Shown in pieces: positions 8,901 to 15,246 of a stretch of DNA of 64,000 bases; the stretch's first letter is position 1, and the number at the start of each line of letters is the position of its first letter. The translations under genes were made by a program, and so were the position numbers. The notes beneath the pieces are model-generated. The model had not been told where the DNA came from, searched no databases, and saw only the letters and a program-made list of their open reading frames with translations. Source of the stretch: Pseudoduganella lurida (lineage in GTDB: Bacteria > Pseudomonadota > Gammaproteobacteria > Burkholderiales > Burkholderiaceae_D); contig NZ_VLLB01000009.1 of NCBI RefSeq assembly GCF_007830455.1, positions 124,001-188,000 of the forward strand. Direction: 5' to 3'.

Positions 8901-10498
8901 GCGGTGCCCATCAGCACGCCCACCTTCATGCCGCGCGCCGCCAGCGGCGCCGCCAGCACGGCCACCATGGCGGCCGACAGCGCATCGTGGATGCCGCCGG
9001 CGAACAGCACGTGCACGCCGGCCGGATCGTCCAGCGGCGCGGCCGCCAGCGCCGCCACGGCCTGCTCCCACAGGATGAAGCTGGTGCGCGGGCCGGTGTG
9101 GCCGCCGCACTCGCTGCCCTCGAACACGAAGCGGCGCGCGCCCCCGTCGAGGAAGCTGGCCAGCAGGCCGGGCGAGGGCACGTGCAGGTAGGTGGTGATG
9201 CCGAGGGCCTCCATCTCGCGGGCCTGGCCGGGCCGCCCGCCGGCGATGATCGCGAACGGCGGCACGATCTCGCGCAGCGCCGCCATCTGCTGCTGGCGCA
9301 GTTCCAGCGGCAGGAAGCCCAGCATGCCCACGCCCCAGGGCGCGCCGGCCAGCTGGTCGCGCGCCGCGGCCAGCATGCTGCGCACTTCGGGGCCGGACAG
9401 CACGGCCAGTGCCAGGAACGGCAGGGCGCCAGCCTGCGCCACGGCACGCGCGAACGGGGCCACGTCGGACACCCGCGTCATCGGTCCCTGCACGATCGGG
9501 TAGCGGGTGCCGTGCGCATCGGCCAGCGCGGCGTAGGGCGCCAGCGGCGTGTGCCGGGCCGCCAGTTCCAGGCTGCCGGCGATGCTGTCGCGCAGCGCCG
9601 TGATGATGCGCCCGGCGGTGCCGAAGCGTTCGGCCAGCGGCGCGGCAAAGGCGATGTCCTGGCCGGCCGGCAGCAGCGGGTCGTCTGCCGCGGCGGCGTG
9701 TTCACGCAGCAGCGTGCGCCAGTCCTGGCCGGCCGCCACGGCCCGTTCCAGCGCATGCAGCCTGGCGCGGCCGGAGCGGGCGAAGAAGCGGTGCAGTTCG
9801 GCGCCTTCGCCCACCAGGGTGGTCTCGCTGCCATCGAGCTTGCGCCAGGCGCGCGCGCCCGGCTCTTCCTGCGCCTCCCGCGCCATCCACAGCTGCTCGC
9901 ACAGCACCACGCCGGCAGCGCGCGTGAGCATCACGGCCGGCGCCGTGTGCAGGCCGATGCCGCCGCGGAGCCAGTAGGGCAGCTGCAGCGCGCCATCGCA
10001 TTCCTGGGCCAGCACGAAGGCCGCGGACGGGCCGACCCGGCCGCCCGCCTCGTGGCCGTTGACCACCAGCCCGTCGTAGCCGGCGGCCTGCGCGGCCCGG
10101 CCGGTCTCCACATCCTGCACCTCCAGCAGCACGGCGCGGGCGATGCAGCGGCCCAGCTGCAGGGCGCGGCGCAGGTCGGTACGGCGCACGCCGCCGAGCA
10201 GCAGCACCGGCAGTTCGATGTCGAGGGCCAGCGCCGCGCTGGCATGGCGCAGCAGCGCTGCCTTGCCCTGGAACAGGTCGCAGCGCACGCCCCAGTGGCT
10301 GCCGCGGCCGGCGCCGCGCGCCAGCCTGGCGATGGCGCCCGCCGCCGTGGCGGCGCCGCGGGCCGCCAGCGGCAGCATGCCCAGGTCCAGCAGGCCCAGG
10401 GCGCCGGCCCGGCAGGCGGCGACCGGCAGTTGCGGGCTGAGCGTGCGGGGCGGCGACAGCACGATGGTGTCGGGGATGTCGGATAGCCTGGCTTGCAT
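2966..10498 (-). CDS. Type I polyketide/PUFA-like megasynthase: NMO-NMO-KS-AT-ACP-KR
   Basis: A 2510-residue multidomain synthase. Residues about 10-260 and 325-640 are two nitronate-monooxygenase/PfaD-like FMN barrels; the second has IVQGPMTRVSD near 338 and FEGSECGGHTGPR. A ketosynthase follows (about 700-1150) with nucleophile C894 in DAACASSL, plus EAHGTGT and a GHTKVAAG histidine. The acyltransferase has GHSYGEY with S1373. After a Pro/Ala-rich linker comes one ACP with S1904 in GIDSIKR, the form typical of PUFA synthases, then a ketoreductase (about 2220-2460) with Y2419 in QADYSAANE. The ATG at 10498 is preceded by AGGAGG at six bases; a TTG six bases upstream is less likely. No thioesterase or in-cis dehydratase is visible, and dehydration is presumably supplied by the downstream protein. 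An in-frame internal start occurs at codon 1699. Confidence 0.88.
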   Translation of the reverse strand: MQARLSDIPDTIVLSPPRTLSPQLPVAACRAGALGLLDLGMLPLAARGAATAAGAIARLARGAGRGSHWGVRCDLFQGKAALLRHASAALALDIELPVLLLGGVRRTDLRRALQLGRCIARAVLLEVQDVETGRAAQAAGYDGLVVNGHEAGGRVGPSAAFVLAQECDGALQLPYWLRGGIGLHTAPAVMLTRAAGVVLCEQLWMAREAQEEPGARAWRKLDGSETTLVGEGAELHRFFARSGRARLHALERAVAAGQDWRTLLREHAAAADDPLLPAGQDIAFAAPLAERFGTAGRIITALRDSIAGSLELAARHTPLAPYAALADAHGTRYPIVQGPMTRVSDVAPFARAVAQAGALPFLALAVLSGPEVRSMLAAARDQLAGAPWGVGMLGFLPLELRQQQMAALREIVPPFAIIAGGRPGQAREMEALGITTYLHVPSPGLLASFLDGGARRFVFEGSECGGHTGPRTSFILWEQAVAALAAAPLDDPAGVHVLFAGGIHDALSAAMVAVLAAPLAARGMKVGVLMGTAYLFTDEIVQSGAIVEPFRQQAMACTETALLQSGVGIYTRCARTPFCDEFDRLRRELVLDDKSEEDTLLALETLNVGRLRIASKGIVRNGDGGADAPRYRTLDDDEQRQAGLYMLGEVARLRREPLAVADLHAAVSARSTALLQRRQDSARAAAAARRPAQQEPVAIVGMACHFPAARTLQAFWHNIVRGIDAIREVTDERWPAAQLFDPRRGIKDKVYSKWGGFLDDVPFDPQRYGIPPASLAHIEPAQLLTLEVARQALEDARFDRLPFPRGRTACIVAVGGISDLSTIYNFRTLLPLYLARVAELSEEQRQRIADTLLHEELPPWTEDTFPGILGNVVSGRIANRLDLGGSNFTVDAACASSLAALDAGVRQLRDGSADVALVGGVDCVNGPLGFMSFAQTHALSPRGRSRPFDAGADGIAISEGVGVAVLKRLADAERDGDRIYALVRGSGSASDGRHRSLTAPHPPGQVAALQRAYDDAGVAPGAVQLIEAHGTGTALGDRSEAEALRQVLGSAERPRCAVGSVKSMIGHTKVAAGMAGLIKGALALHQRVLPPTIGVERPIDALGGVDSPLYVNSECRPWLAEPGAARYCGVSAFGFGGTNFHAVLSEYAGGYRPGDRLDLHPRAVEVFALAGADRAELVATLERLRGALGDQVAEASAAPSLAQLAYSLYREQHVLRRANGGQPCRLAFCAASAAELASHCERALALLGAPAGATVPPGLHFRESAAHLGGVCFLFPGQGAQKINMLRDLVTGMPDLHHHFQHAGTNGADGAPQPPVAELVYPRPVFTEAERVLQQEALNATAVAQPALGMVEMAACELLARFGLQPDFVAGHSYGEYAALCAAGVITPDSLKTLSLARGALSELAPPGAMAAVDADAARTAALLAQHGIEASVANLNAPDQTIIAGSPEAIRQALGALPAAGVRVKQLAVASAFHCRQMEAVGEELLQHLEKTPFAPSRIPVYSNLTASPYPDDPAAIRALLARHIAEPVRFAESIAALHARGARIFIECGPGMALSGLVARNLAGQPHLALAIDAPGRNGWQQLGQLLCQALAAGLPLHLEAWFAGRGLQQHDLAEALQAAEAAAARGPLTWRVNGGRAAPWSAPRTSMAAKPHVPQPALPAAAPAMAPPAALRAVALPPVAARPPSIPRSPTRRSTMNEAELMPEGRPPALAGVTDGAYAQIQHGLVRLLDLQCEQQRSLRHFLEFQAQLAGLQLRGGAADPVDFMPASQAAFPVPLMPAAPAPRTAAAMAVPDAGVALADDPAPAGPAVTAPVLPALFTQGAALHADTPVPAPAAMLPEPAPAGPIALHPADAAPVAPASAPPTPAQFRDALLNAVSERTGYPVDMLNPDAHLEAELGIDSIKRIEIFSGLADRYGLVGDGDEESVIETLSGFRTLNEIVGWYAGMSATAGAAPEAVATGGPLPKKAPAPLPRSSEEAESDDPVLCYVVGTSAAALPRLPTEAPVMPGTHALLAGADGALAAALADALAANGYTVSRLIPGDATLLLADGRWQADLSGEDTLAPLAGLLATAGRRPTLLVNLMSCTDTGAAGEMAEAAHHGDARALFLLLKLLAPTLKDGGWLVNLTCFDGRFGLGGAALPPAASAGTLGVAKSVRREWPALRVKCIDAAPGTDPAWLAAQVTAELRSGTPDVEVGYGPAGRCRIDLAARPPGGDLSVLALDPGAVLLVTGGADGITADITRLLAQQYRPHLVLVGRSALPGDEAADTRAATDPAALKRLLIGRMRADRATPAQVDAALQRLLKDRRMRANLAAMRAAGCTVEYHALDVRDDAAFGALVDDVYARLGRIDGVLHGAGIISDRLLGAKSLDAFDAVFDTKVRPALLLARRLDLARLRFLVFFSSVAGRFGNIGQADYSAANEVLNKLAGQLCHAWPALHALAINWGPWDGGMVTDDLRRLYAAHAIRPIAVDTGLRRFVEELGRGAQGQPEVVISASLGQLAALQWGR
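5402..5416 (-). promoter_or_regulatory. Internal Shine-Dalgarno and ATG inside the megasynthase gene
   Basis: On the coding strand AGGAG (5416-5412) is followed after seven bases by ATG (5404-5402), in frame at codon 1699. The residues before it (PPSIPRSPTRRST) look like translated spacer, whereas those after it begin a normal-looking N-terminus (MNEAELMPEG). This could produce a separate ACP-KR polypeptide or mark an old gene boundary erased by in-frame fusion. Confidence 0.5.
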
Positions 10499-10557
10499 GA
10501 CCAACCTCCTGTGTCGAGAGCGGAAAGACGGTGCCTTCTAACGGTGGTGCCGGGTGC

Positions 10558-11217
10558 CTACGATGCCAGCGTGACGGGGGCGCCGTGGGTGAGCGGGCCC
10601 CACAGCACCGCCAGCGCCGCTGTCCCGGGCGGGGCGGGCGGGCCGGCGGGGGTATCGCACAGCGCGTGCAGGTCCGCATGGGTCAGCATGGCGACGCCGA
10701 CACCGAGCTCCGGCTGCCGGCTGGGCAGCGCGCAGGCCATCTCGTGGGCGCGCACCGGGTGTTCGTCGGGCCATGCGCAGGGCAGTCCGGCATCGTCGCC
10801 GGCGCACTGCAGCACCAGCGTGCCGTGCCGGGTGCCGGCCGGGCAGTGCCCCTGCGTGAGCAGCAGGGCCGGGTCGAAGAAATGCGTGAGCGCCGCGATC
10901 CGCGCGGGCGGCAGGGCGGGATCGAGCAGCACGAAGGCGCCGCCGGCCTTCAGCACGGCCAGCATCGCCCGCACCAGGGCGCACGAGGTGGGCAGGTGCA
11001 GCGCGCAGAACTGCCCCGGCAGCAGGCCGCGGCGCTGCAGGTGGGCCGCCAGCGCATCGGCCTGGCAGTCCAGTTCGCCATACGTGAGCATGCCGGCGCC
11101 CCCGCGCACGGCCACGGCGCCCGGATAGGTCAGGGCCAGCCGTTCGAAGCGGTGGTGCACGGCATCGAACGGCGCCGTGCCGGCGCGGCTGGCGCCATGC
11201 TGTGCGCGCGTGTTCAT
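10558..11217 (-). CDS. N-terminal half of an AMP-binding (adenylation) domain, probably catalytically dead
   Basis: The 219 residues match the N-terminal subdomain of adenylate-forming enzymes: LTYGELDCQADALAAHL near 47-63, and the A2-like stretch LAVLKAGGAFVLLDP. Full enzymes of this family run to about 500 residues. This one stops shortly after the place where the phosphate-binding TSGTTG-PKG loop should be. The A3 region is still recognisable from MLTHADL, but the loop reads SRQPELGVGV, without the Gly-rich and Lys residues. ATP-dependent activation is therefore unlikely. It overlaps the upstream GAF gene by ATGA and precedes the megasynthase by 59 bases. It is either an operon-retained binding or scaffolding protein or a decaying gene, although its position between coupled genes argues that it is still translated. 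Confidence 0.7.
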   Translation of the reverse strand: MNTRAQHGASRAGTAPFDAVHHRFERLALTYPGAVAVRGGAGMLTYGELDCQADALAAHLQRRGLLPGQFCALHLPTSCALVRAMLAVLKAGGAFVLLDPALPPARIAALTHFFDPALLLTQGHCPAGTRHGTLVLQCAGDDAGLPCAWPDEHPVRAHEMACALPSRQPELGVGVAMLTHADLHALCDTPAGPPAPPGTAALAVLWGPLTHGAPVTLAS

Positions 11218-11990
11218 GCCGTTTCTCCCGTGCGGTCGTCGGCCGTGGCCAGCCGCACCGGGGCGGTGGCGGCAGGTGCAGCAGATGCAGCAGATGCGGC
11301 AGATGTGGCAGATGCAGCAGATGCAGCAGATGCAGCAGATGGGGCAGGTGCGTGCCGGCTGTGCTTGCGCAGGCTGGCCGTCAGCTCCGAGATCACCTCG
11401 GAGGCGGCATGCAGGATCTGGTTGAAGTCGAAGCCGGCATTCGTCATCTCGCGATAGAACGCCCTGGCCAGGATGCGCGCGATGCCGTTCGGGTTCTGCG
11501 CGCCGCCCTGCACGATCTGGCCGATCGTGGGGTCGTCCGAGCGCGACAGCGCGATCTGCGTGAAGCGCGATTTGAGCAGGCCCTGCAGCTGCAGCACCTG
11601 CAGCGATTTGCCGATGACGGGCGTGACGATGCTGAACAGCTGCAGATCGTCGCCATCGAACTCCTCGCCCCCGCTGGCGCGGTGCACATGGATCACGCCG
11701 ATCGGCTGGCGGTGCAGCACGATGATGGCGAACATCACGTCGCGGCCCGCATCGGCCGGGGCGGGGCGGCCGCGCTGCCGCCGGGCCAGCTCGCCGAACG
11801 CCGCCTGTGGCGTGCCGGGCGCCGGCAGCGGTGCGGCATCGCGGAACAGGGTTATCACGCAGCGTTCCGCCGCCAGTATCTCGCAGGCGAGCGCCGATAA
11901 GCGGTCGAGAATATCGCCGCGCTGGCCGTCCAGCTCCATATAAACGAGGATATCACGCAGCCTGAGCAGGGCAGATTCGGTCTTGTTCAT
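11214..11990 (-). CDS. GAF-domain protein, first gene of the polyketide operon
   Basis: 258 residues from the ATG at 11990, chosen because GGAGGT lies seven bases upstream; an ATG 21 bases earlier lacks this. Residues about 25-150 look like a GAF sensory domain (ILDRLSALACEILAAERCVI at the start, then IGVIHVHRASGGEEFDGDDL). The following part is helical. The C-terminal tail is a low-complexity run of Ser-Ala-Ala units encoded by a 9-bp tandem repeat. No DNA-binding, kinase or cyclase domain is visible. As the promoter-proximal gene, ATGA-coupled to the next, it may sense a small molecule for the operon or act as an accessory subunit; neither role is shown by the sequence. Confidence 0.7.
   Translation of the reverse strand: MNKTESALLRLRDILVYMELDGQRGDILDRLSALACEILAAERCVITLFRDAAPLPAPGTPQAAFGELARRQRGRPAPADAGRDVMFAIIVLHRQPIGVIHVHRASGGEEFDGDDLQLFSIVTPVIGKSLQVLQLQGLLKSRFTQIALSRSDDPTIGQIVQGGAQNPNGIARILARAFYREMTNAGFDFNQILHAASEVISELTASLRKHSRHAPAPSAASAASAASATSAASAASAAPAATAPVRLATADDRTGETA
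11278..11340 (-). repeat. Seven 9-bp tandem repeats in the GAF gene
   Basis: Seven consecutive units of GCAGCAGAT or one- to two-base variants (written on the + strand) encode Ser-Ala-Ala or similar in the C-terminal tail. Because the unit is a multiple of three, changes in copy number would lengthen or shorten the tail without shifting the frame. Confidence 0.9.
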
Positions 11991-12438
11991 TATCCACACC
12001 TCCCGCAGCAATTAAATTTGTGCGATGCAACTAAATCGTGGTAATGTCGTTCGTACTCATCCGCAATCGACCTGCAGGCCAGCATTCATGCGGTGTCCAG
12101 GCGAACTCGACTGAATCCTGGTGCGCCTTAATGGCTCGTCGAGATAATCATTTTGGTGCATCGCACTATACGGGTGCGGGCGCGGTTCATATTTAGTGCA
12201 GGCCGCGCTGATAATATGCTTTCTTGCAAAAATAAAAACCTTTCAATTCATATTAGGTTGAAAGGCGTTTCATCGTCAAGATTAAAAAACGGCGAATTGG
12301 CGAGATGTTGCGCGGGTCCTGGCGGCAGGCCCGCACGCGGTGCACGGGCACTTGCCCCGGGCGCCAGGGAGGAAAGATGGGCGTTTTTTTGCTGCGGGGG
12401 ACTGTTGTTGCGGGGCCCTTCGCAGGTATAGTTCACCT
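11991..12438. other. Divergent intergenic region with inverted repeats, probable operon promoter
   Basis: This 448-base gap separates the leftward polyketide operon from the rightward HDOD gene, and its middle part is much richer in A+T than its surroundings. It contains GTGCGATGCA at 12020-12029 and its exact reverse complement TGCATCGCAC at 12157-12166. A hairpin with 8-bp arms (CCTTTCAA/TTGAAAGG) lies at 12239-12265. GATAAT near 12209 could be a -10 element. The 10-bp dyad is a candidate operator pair. No small gene was found here. Confidence 0.5.
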
Positions 12439-13275
12439 ATGGAAAAACTGAAAGACTTCGCGCAGGTAGTGACCGAAGCTCAACGTGGCGAGCTGGTGTT
12501 CCCGACCAGCGTCAATGCCGCCCTGTCGCTGCAGCTGACGCTGGCCGATCCCGACTGCCGCGATGCGGACGTGATCAGCAAGCTGCTGGCCGAACCGGTG
12601 CTGGCGGCACGCGCCGTCGCACTGGCCAATTCGGCCGTCTTCCGGTCCAACGGCGCGGCACTGGCCACCAGCGTGCGCGCCGCGGTGATGCGCCTCGGTT
12701 ACCGCAATTTGTACACGCTGGCCGCCGCGATGGTGGTGCGCCAGTTCGGCGCGCGCATCCGCGATCCGCAACTGCGCATGCAGGCCGAGCAGCTGTGGAA
12801 GTACACGGCGCATGTGGCGGCGCTGGCCTACGTGATCGGCCAGCGCATCACGCGCACCGAGCCCGATACCGCGCTGTTTGCCGGCATCGTCCATGAAGTG
12901 GGCGGGTTCTACCTGCTGGGCCGCGCGGACGCGATTCCCGGCCTGCTGGACGATCCGGAAGAGTGGATGGGCGCGGCGCAGGAGATCATCGCGCGCGAAA
13001 TCATGAAGAAGCTGCAGGTGCCCGAGCCGGTGGCGCTGGCCGTGGTGTCGCTGCGCGGCGCCGCCGTCGGCATTCCGCCGGAAGGCCTGCGCGACACGCT
13101 GCTGGTGGCGCGCCACCTGTGCCCGGTGCCCTCGCCGCTGCCGCAGGAGCAGGACCTGATGCTGGGCCGCACGGCGGCGCTGGCCGGCTACCTGGAACAG
13201 CATCCCCACGTGGCCAGCCTGCTGGACGCGGCGGCCGAGCAGGCCAAGTCGATGAGCGCGGCCCTGATCGTTTGA
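12439..13275 (+). CDS. HDOD-domain protein
   Basis: 278 residues. Most of the protein (about 15-215) fits an HDOD domain, a metal-site-degenerate relative of HD phosphohydrolases found in bacterial signalling: FPTSVNAALSLQLTLADP near the start, then LANSAVFRSNG, AVMRLGYRNL and a central FAGIVHEVGGFYLLG. No output domain is attached. The start at 12439 (MEKLKDF) is chosen because upstream in-frame codons run through non-conserved low-complexity sequence; the ribosome site is weak. It is a single gene, facing away from the polyketide operon and convergent with the next gene. Its partners are unknown. Confidence 0.8.
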   Translation: MEKLKDFAQVVTEAQRGELVFPTSVNAALSLQLTLADPDCRDADVISKLLAEPVLAARAVALANSAVFRSNGAALATSVRAAVMRLGYRNLYTLAAAMVVRQFGARIRDPQLRMQAEQLWKYTAHVAALAYVIGQRITRTEPDTALFAGIVHEVGGFYLLGRADAIPGLLDDPEEWMGAAQEIIAREIMKKLQVPEPVALAVVSLRGAAVGIPPEGLRDTLLVARHLCPVPSPLPQEQDLMLGRTAALAGYLEQHPHVASLLDAAAEQAKSMSAALIV

Positions 13276-13326
13276 TGATCTGATCGTCTGATCAGCGGAC
13301 CGGCGGGCCGCGCCGCCATGCATCGT

Positions 13327-13833
13327 TCAGCCGCGCGTCGCCTCCAGGATCTTCACCAGCGACTCGATGCCGCGCGCATCGACGTCGTCGAAGCGGTTCG
13401 GCAGCGGGCTGTCCAGGTCGAACACGCCGGCCACCGCGCCAGCCACGAACACCGGCACCACCAGCTCCGAGCGCGAGTTCACGTCGCAGGCGATATGGCC
13501 GGGGAAGGCGTGCACGTCCGGCACCACGATCGATTCGCCCTTTTCCACCGTGCTGCCGCACACGCCGCGGCCCCGCTTGATGCGGATGCAGGCCGGCTTG
13601 CCCTGGAACGGGCCCAGCACCAGCTCGTCCGGCGTCGGCAGGAAGTAGAAGCCGGCCCAGTTCAGGTGCGGCATCGTGTTGAACACGAGCGAGCTGAAGT
13701 TGGCGGTGTTGGCGATCCAGTCCGTTTCGCCATGCAGCAGGCCCGTGAGCTGGGAGCGCAGGTCGGCATACATGGTTTCCTTGGCTTCCGGGCTGTCGGT
13801 ACGGTAGGCGGTGTCGGCGAGATTGAACGTCAT
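13327..13833 (-). CDS. msrC: Free methionine-(R)-sulfoxide reductase (GAF family)
   Basis: A 168-residue single-GAF enzyme that reduces free methionine-R-sulfoxide in the cytoplasm. The three cysteines used by the Escherichia coli family member are all present, in PACIRI, GRGVCGS and GHIACDVNS, and NWAGFYFL is characteristic. The ATG at 13833 (MTFNLAD) has CAGGA upstream; the longer upstream frame is not conserved in character. It is transcribed toward the HDOD gene, with about 50 bases between the two stops that include repeated TGATC tetramers. Family assignment is confident. Confidence 0.9.
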   Translation of the reverse strand: MTFNLADTAYRTDSPEAKETMYADLRSQLTGLLHGETDWIANTANFSSLVFNTMPHLNWAGFYFLPTPDELVLGPFQGKPACIRIKRGRGVCGSTVEKGESIVVPDVHAFPGHIACDVNSRSELVVPVFVAGAVAGVFDLDSPLPNRFDDVDARGIESLVKILEATRG

Positions 13834-14064
13834 GGTGCGGTCCTGAAGGAAAAGGGCGATTTTACCGTTCTTTGCAGCGCCTTGCCCGGCCGCGGGCGGG
13901 GCACACGGGTGTCCAACCATGCGCTGTCAAATTGGCAAACGTTGTAGGATGTCATGTAATAATCGCCGGTCCGGCTGTCCGCCGGGCCGCGTGCACAATG
14001 AATCCGGGGGCTGCCGTCGCTGCTGACTGAGCGATGGCGCACCCCTTTTGCCGAAGAAAGACCC

Positions 14065-15246
14065 GTGACAGCTCCGATCAATATCCTCGTCGTGGACGAC
14101 GTGCCGCAGAACCTCATCGCCATCGAGGCACTGCTGGCCCGCCCCGGCATCGCGCTGCTGCAGGCCTCGTCCGGCGCCGAAGCGCTCGAACTGCTGCTGG
14201 TGCACGAAGTGGCGCTGGCCCTGGTGGACGTGCAGATGCCGAACATGGACGGCTTCGAGCTGGCCGAACTGATCCGCGGCAGCGAGCGCACCCGTGCCAT
14301 CCCGCTGATCTTCCTGACCGCCGCCTCGCGCGAGACCAACTACAGCTTCCGCGGCTACGAAGCGGGGGCGGTGGACTTCATGTTCAAGCCGATCGATGCC
14401 CAGGCACTGACCAGCAAGGTGGGCGTGTTCGTCGAGCTGTACAAGCAGAAGAAGCAGCTGTCCCAGCAGCTCGAGGAACTGCAGCGCGCGCTGCACATGA
14501 ACGAGATGTTCATGGCCGTGCTGGGCCATGACCTGCGCACGCCCCTGTCCGTGGTGATGAACGGCGCGATGCTGCTGCCGATGATGACGGACCACCCGAA
14601 GGTGGCCGTGACGGCGCAGCGCATCCAGGGCAGCGCGAAGCGCATGGCGCAGATGGTCGACCAGCTGCTCGACCTGGCGCGCATCCGCGCCGGCGAGATG
14701 CAGCTGCGCACGGCGCGGCGCGACGTGGCGGAGCTGTGCCGCACGCTGGCCGACGAATTCGCCACGCCGGACAAGCCGTCGCGCGTGATCGTGGAAGGCG
14801 TGGGTGACCAGCATGCGCTGATCGATGCCGGCATCTTCTCGCAGGTGATCTCGAACCTGGTGGGCAACGCGCTGCAGCACGGCGAGCCGGAACACGCGGT
14901 GCTGGTGCACATCGACGGCAGCGCGCCGGAACGCCTGCAGCTCACCGTCAGCAACCGCGGCGTGATCCCGCCGGCGCGCCTGGTCGGCCTGTTCGAGCCG
15001 TTCCAGCACCGCGGCGAATCGCGCAAGGCGGGCCAGGGCCTCGGCCTGGGGCTGTACACGGCCAGCACGTTCGTGCGCGTCCACGGCGGCGACCTCACGG
15101 TCGCCTCGGAGGAAGCCCTCGGCACCACCGTGTTCACCGTCACGCTGCCGCGCAACGGCCGGCCGCTGTCCGGCAGCAGCGCAGGGCAGGGCAACAGCGC
15201 AGTACCGGGCAGCAGCCAGCACGGCATGGCCGGGCACGCCGCATGA
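14065..15246 (+). CDS. Response regulator-histidine kinase hybrid (REC-HisKA-HATPase)
   Basis: 393 residues starting at GTG. A receiver domain comes first (VDD at 10-12, phosphoacceptor D55 in LALVDVQMPN, K108 region FKPID), followed by a coiled linker. The HisKA box has H155 in VLGHDLRTPLS, and the ATPase domain has an N-box (NLVGNALQHG) and GLGLGLYTAS. There is no membrane segment or PAS domain, so input must come through the receiver from another kinase. The C-terminus is a Gly/Ser-rich tail. The stop overlaps the start of the next hybrid kinase by ATGA, so the pair probably works as one phosphorelay with the larger protein as sensor. The signal and output regulator are unknown. Confidence 0.88.
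   Translation: MTAPINILVVDDVPQNLIAIEALLARPGIALLQASSGAEALELLLVHEVALALVDVQMPNMDGFELAELIRGSERTRAIPLIFLTAASRETNYSFRGYEAGAVDFMFKPIDAQALTSKVGVFVELYKQKKQLSQQLEELQRALHMNEMFMAVLGHDLRTPLSVVMNGAMLLPMMTDHPKVAVTAQRIQGSAKRMAQMVDQLLDLARIRAGEMQLRTARRDVAELCRTLADEFATPDKPSRVIVEGVGDQHALIDAGIFSQVISNLVGNALQHGEPEHAVLVHIDGSAPERLQLTVSNRGVIPPARLVGLFEPFQHRGESRKAGQGLGLGLYTASTFVRVHGGDLTVASEEALGTTVFTVTLPRNGRPLSGSSAGQGNSAVPGSSQHGMAGHAA

Noticed and set aside
3101..10486. A 2461-codon open frame opposite the megasynthase
   Set aside because: High-GC codon bias leaves long stop-free antisense frames; its translation is rich in Arg, Gln, His and Gly with no domain, while the minus strand has clear catalytic motifs.
12360..12438. 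Earlier start for the HDOD gene at 12340
   Set aside because: The extra residues are low-complexity with runs of Cys and Gly and lie in promoter-like sequence.
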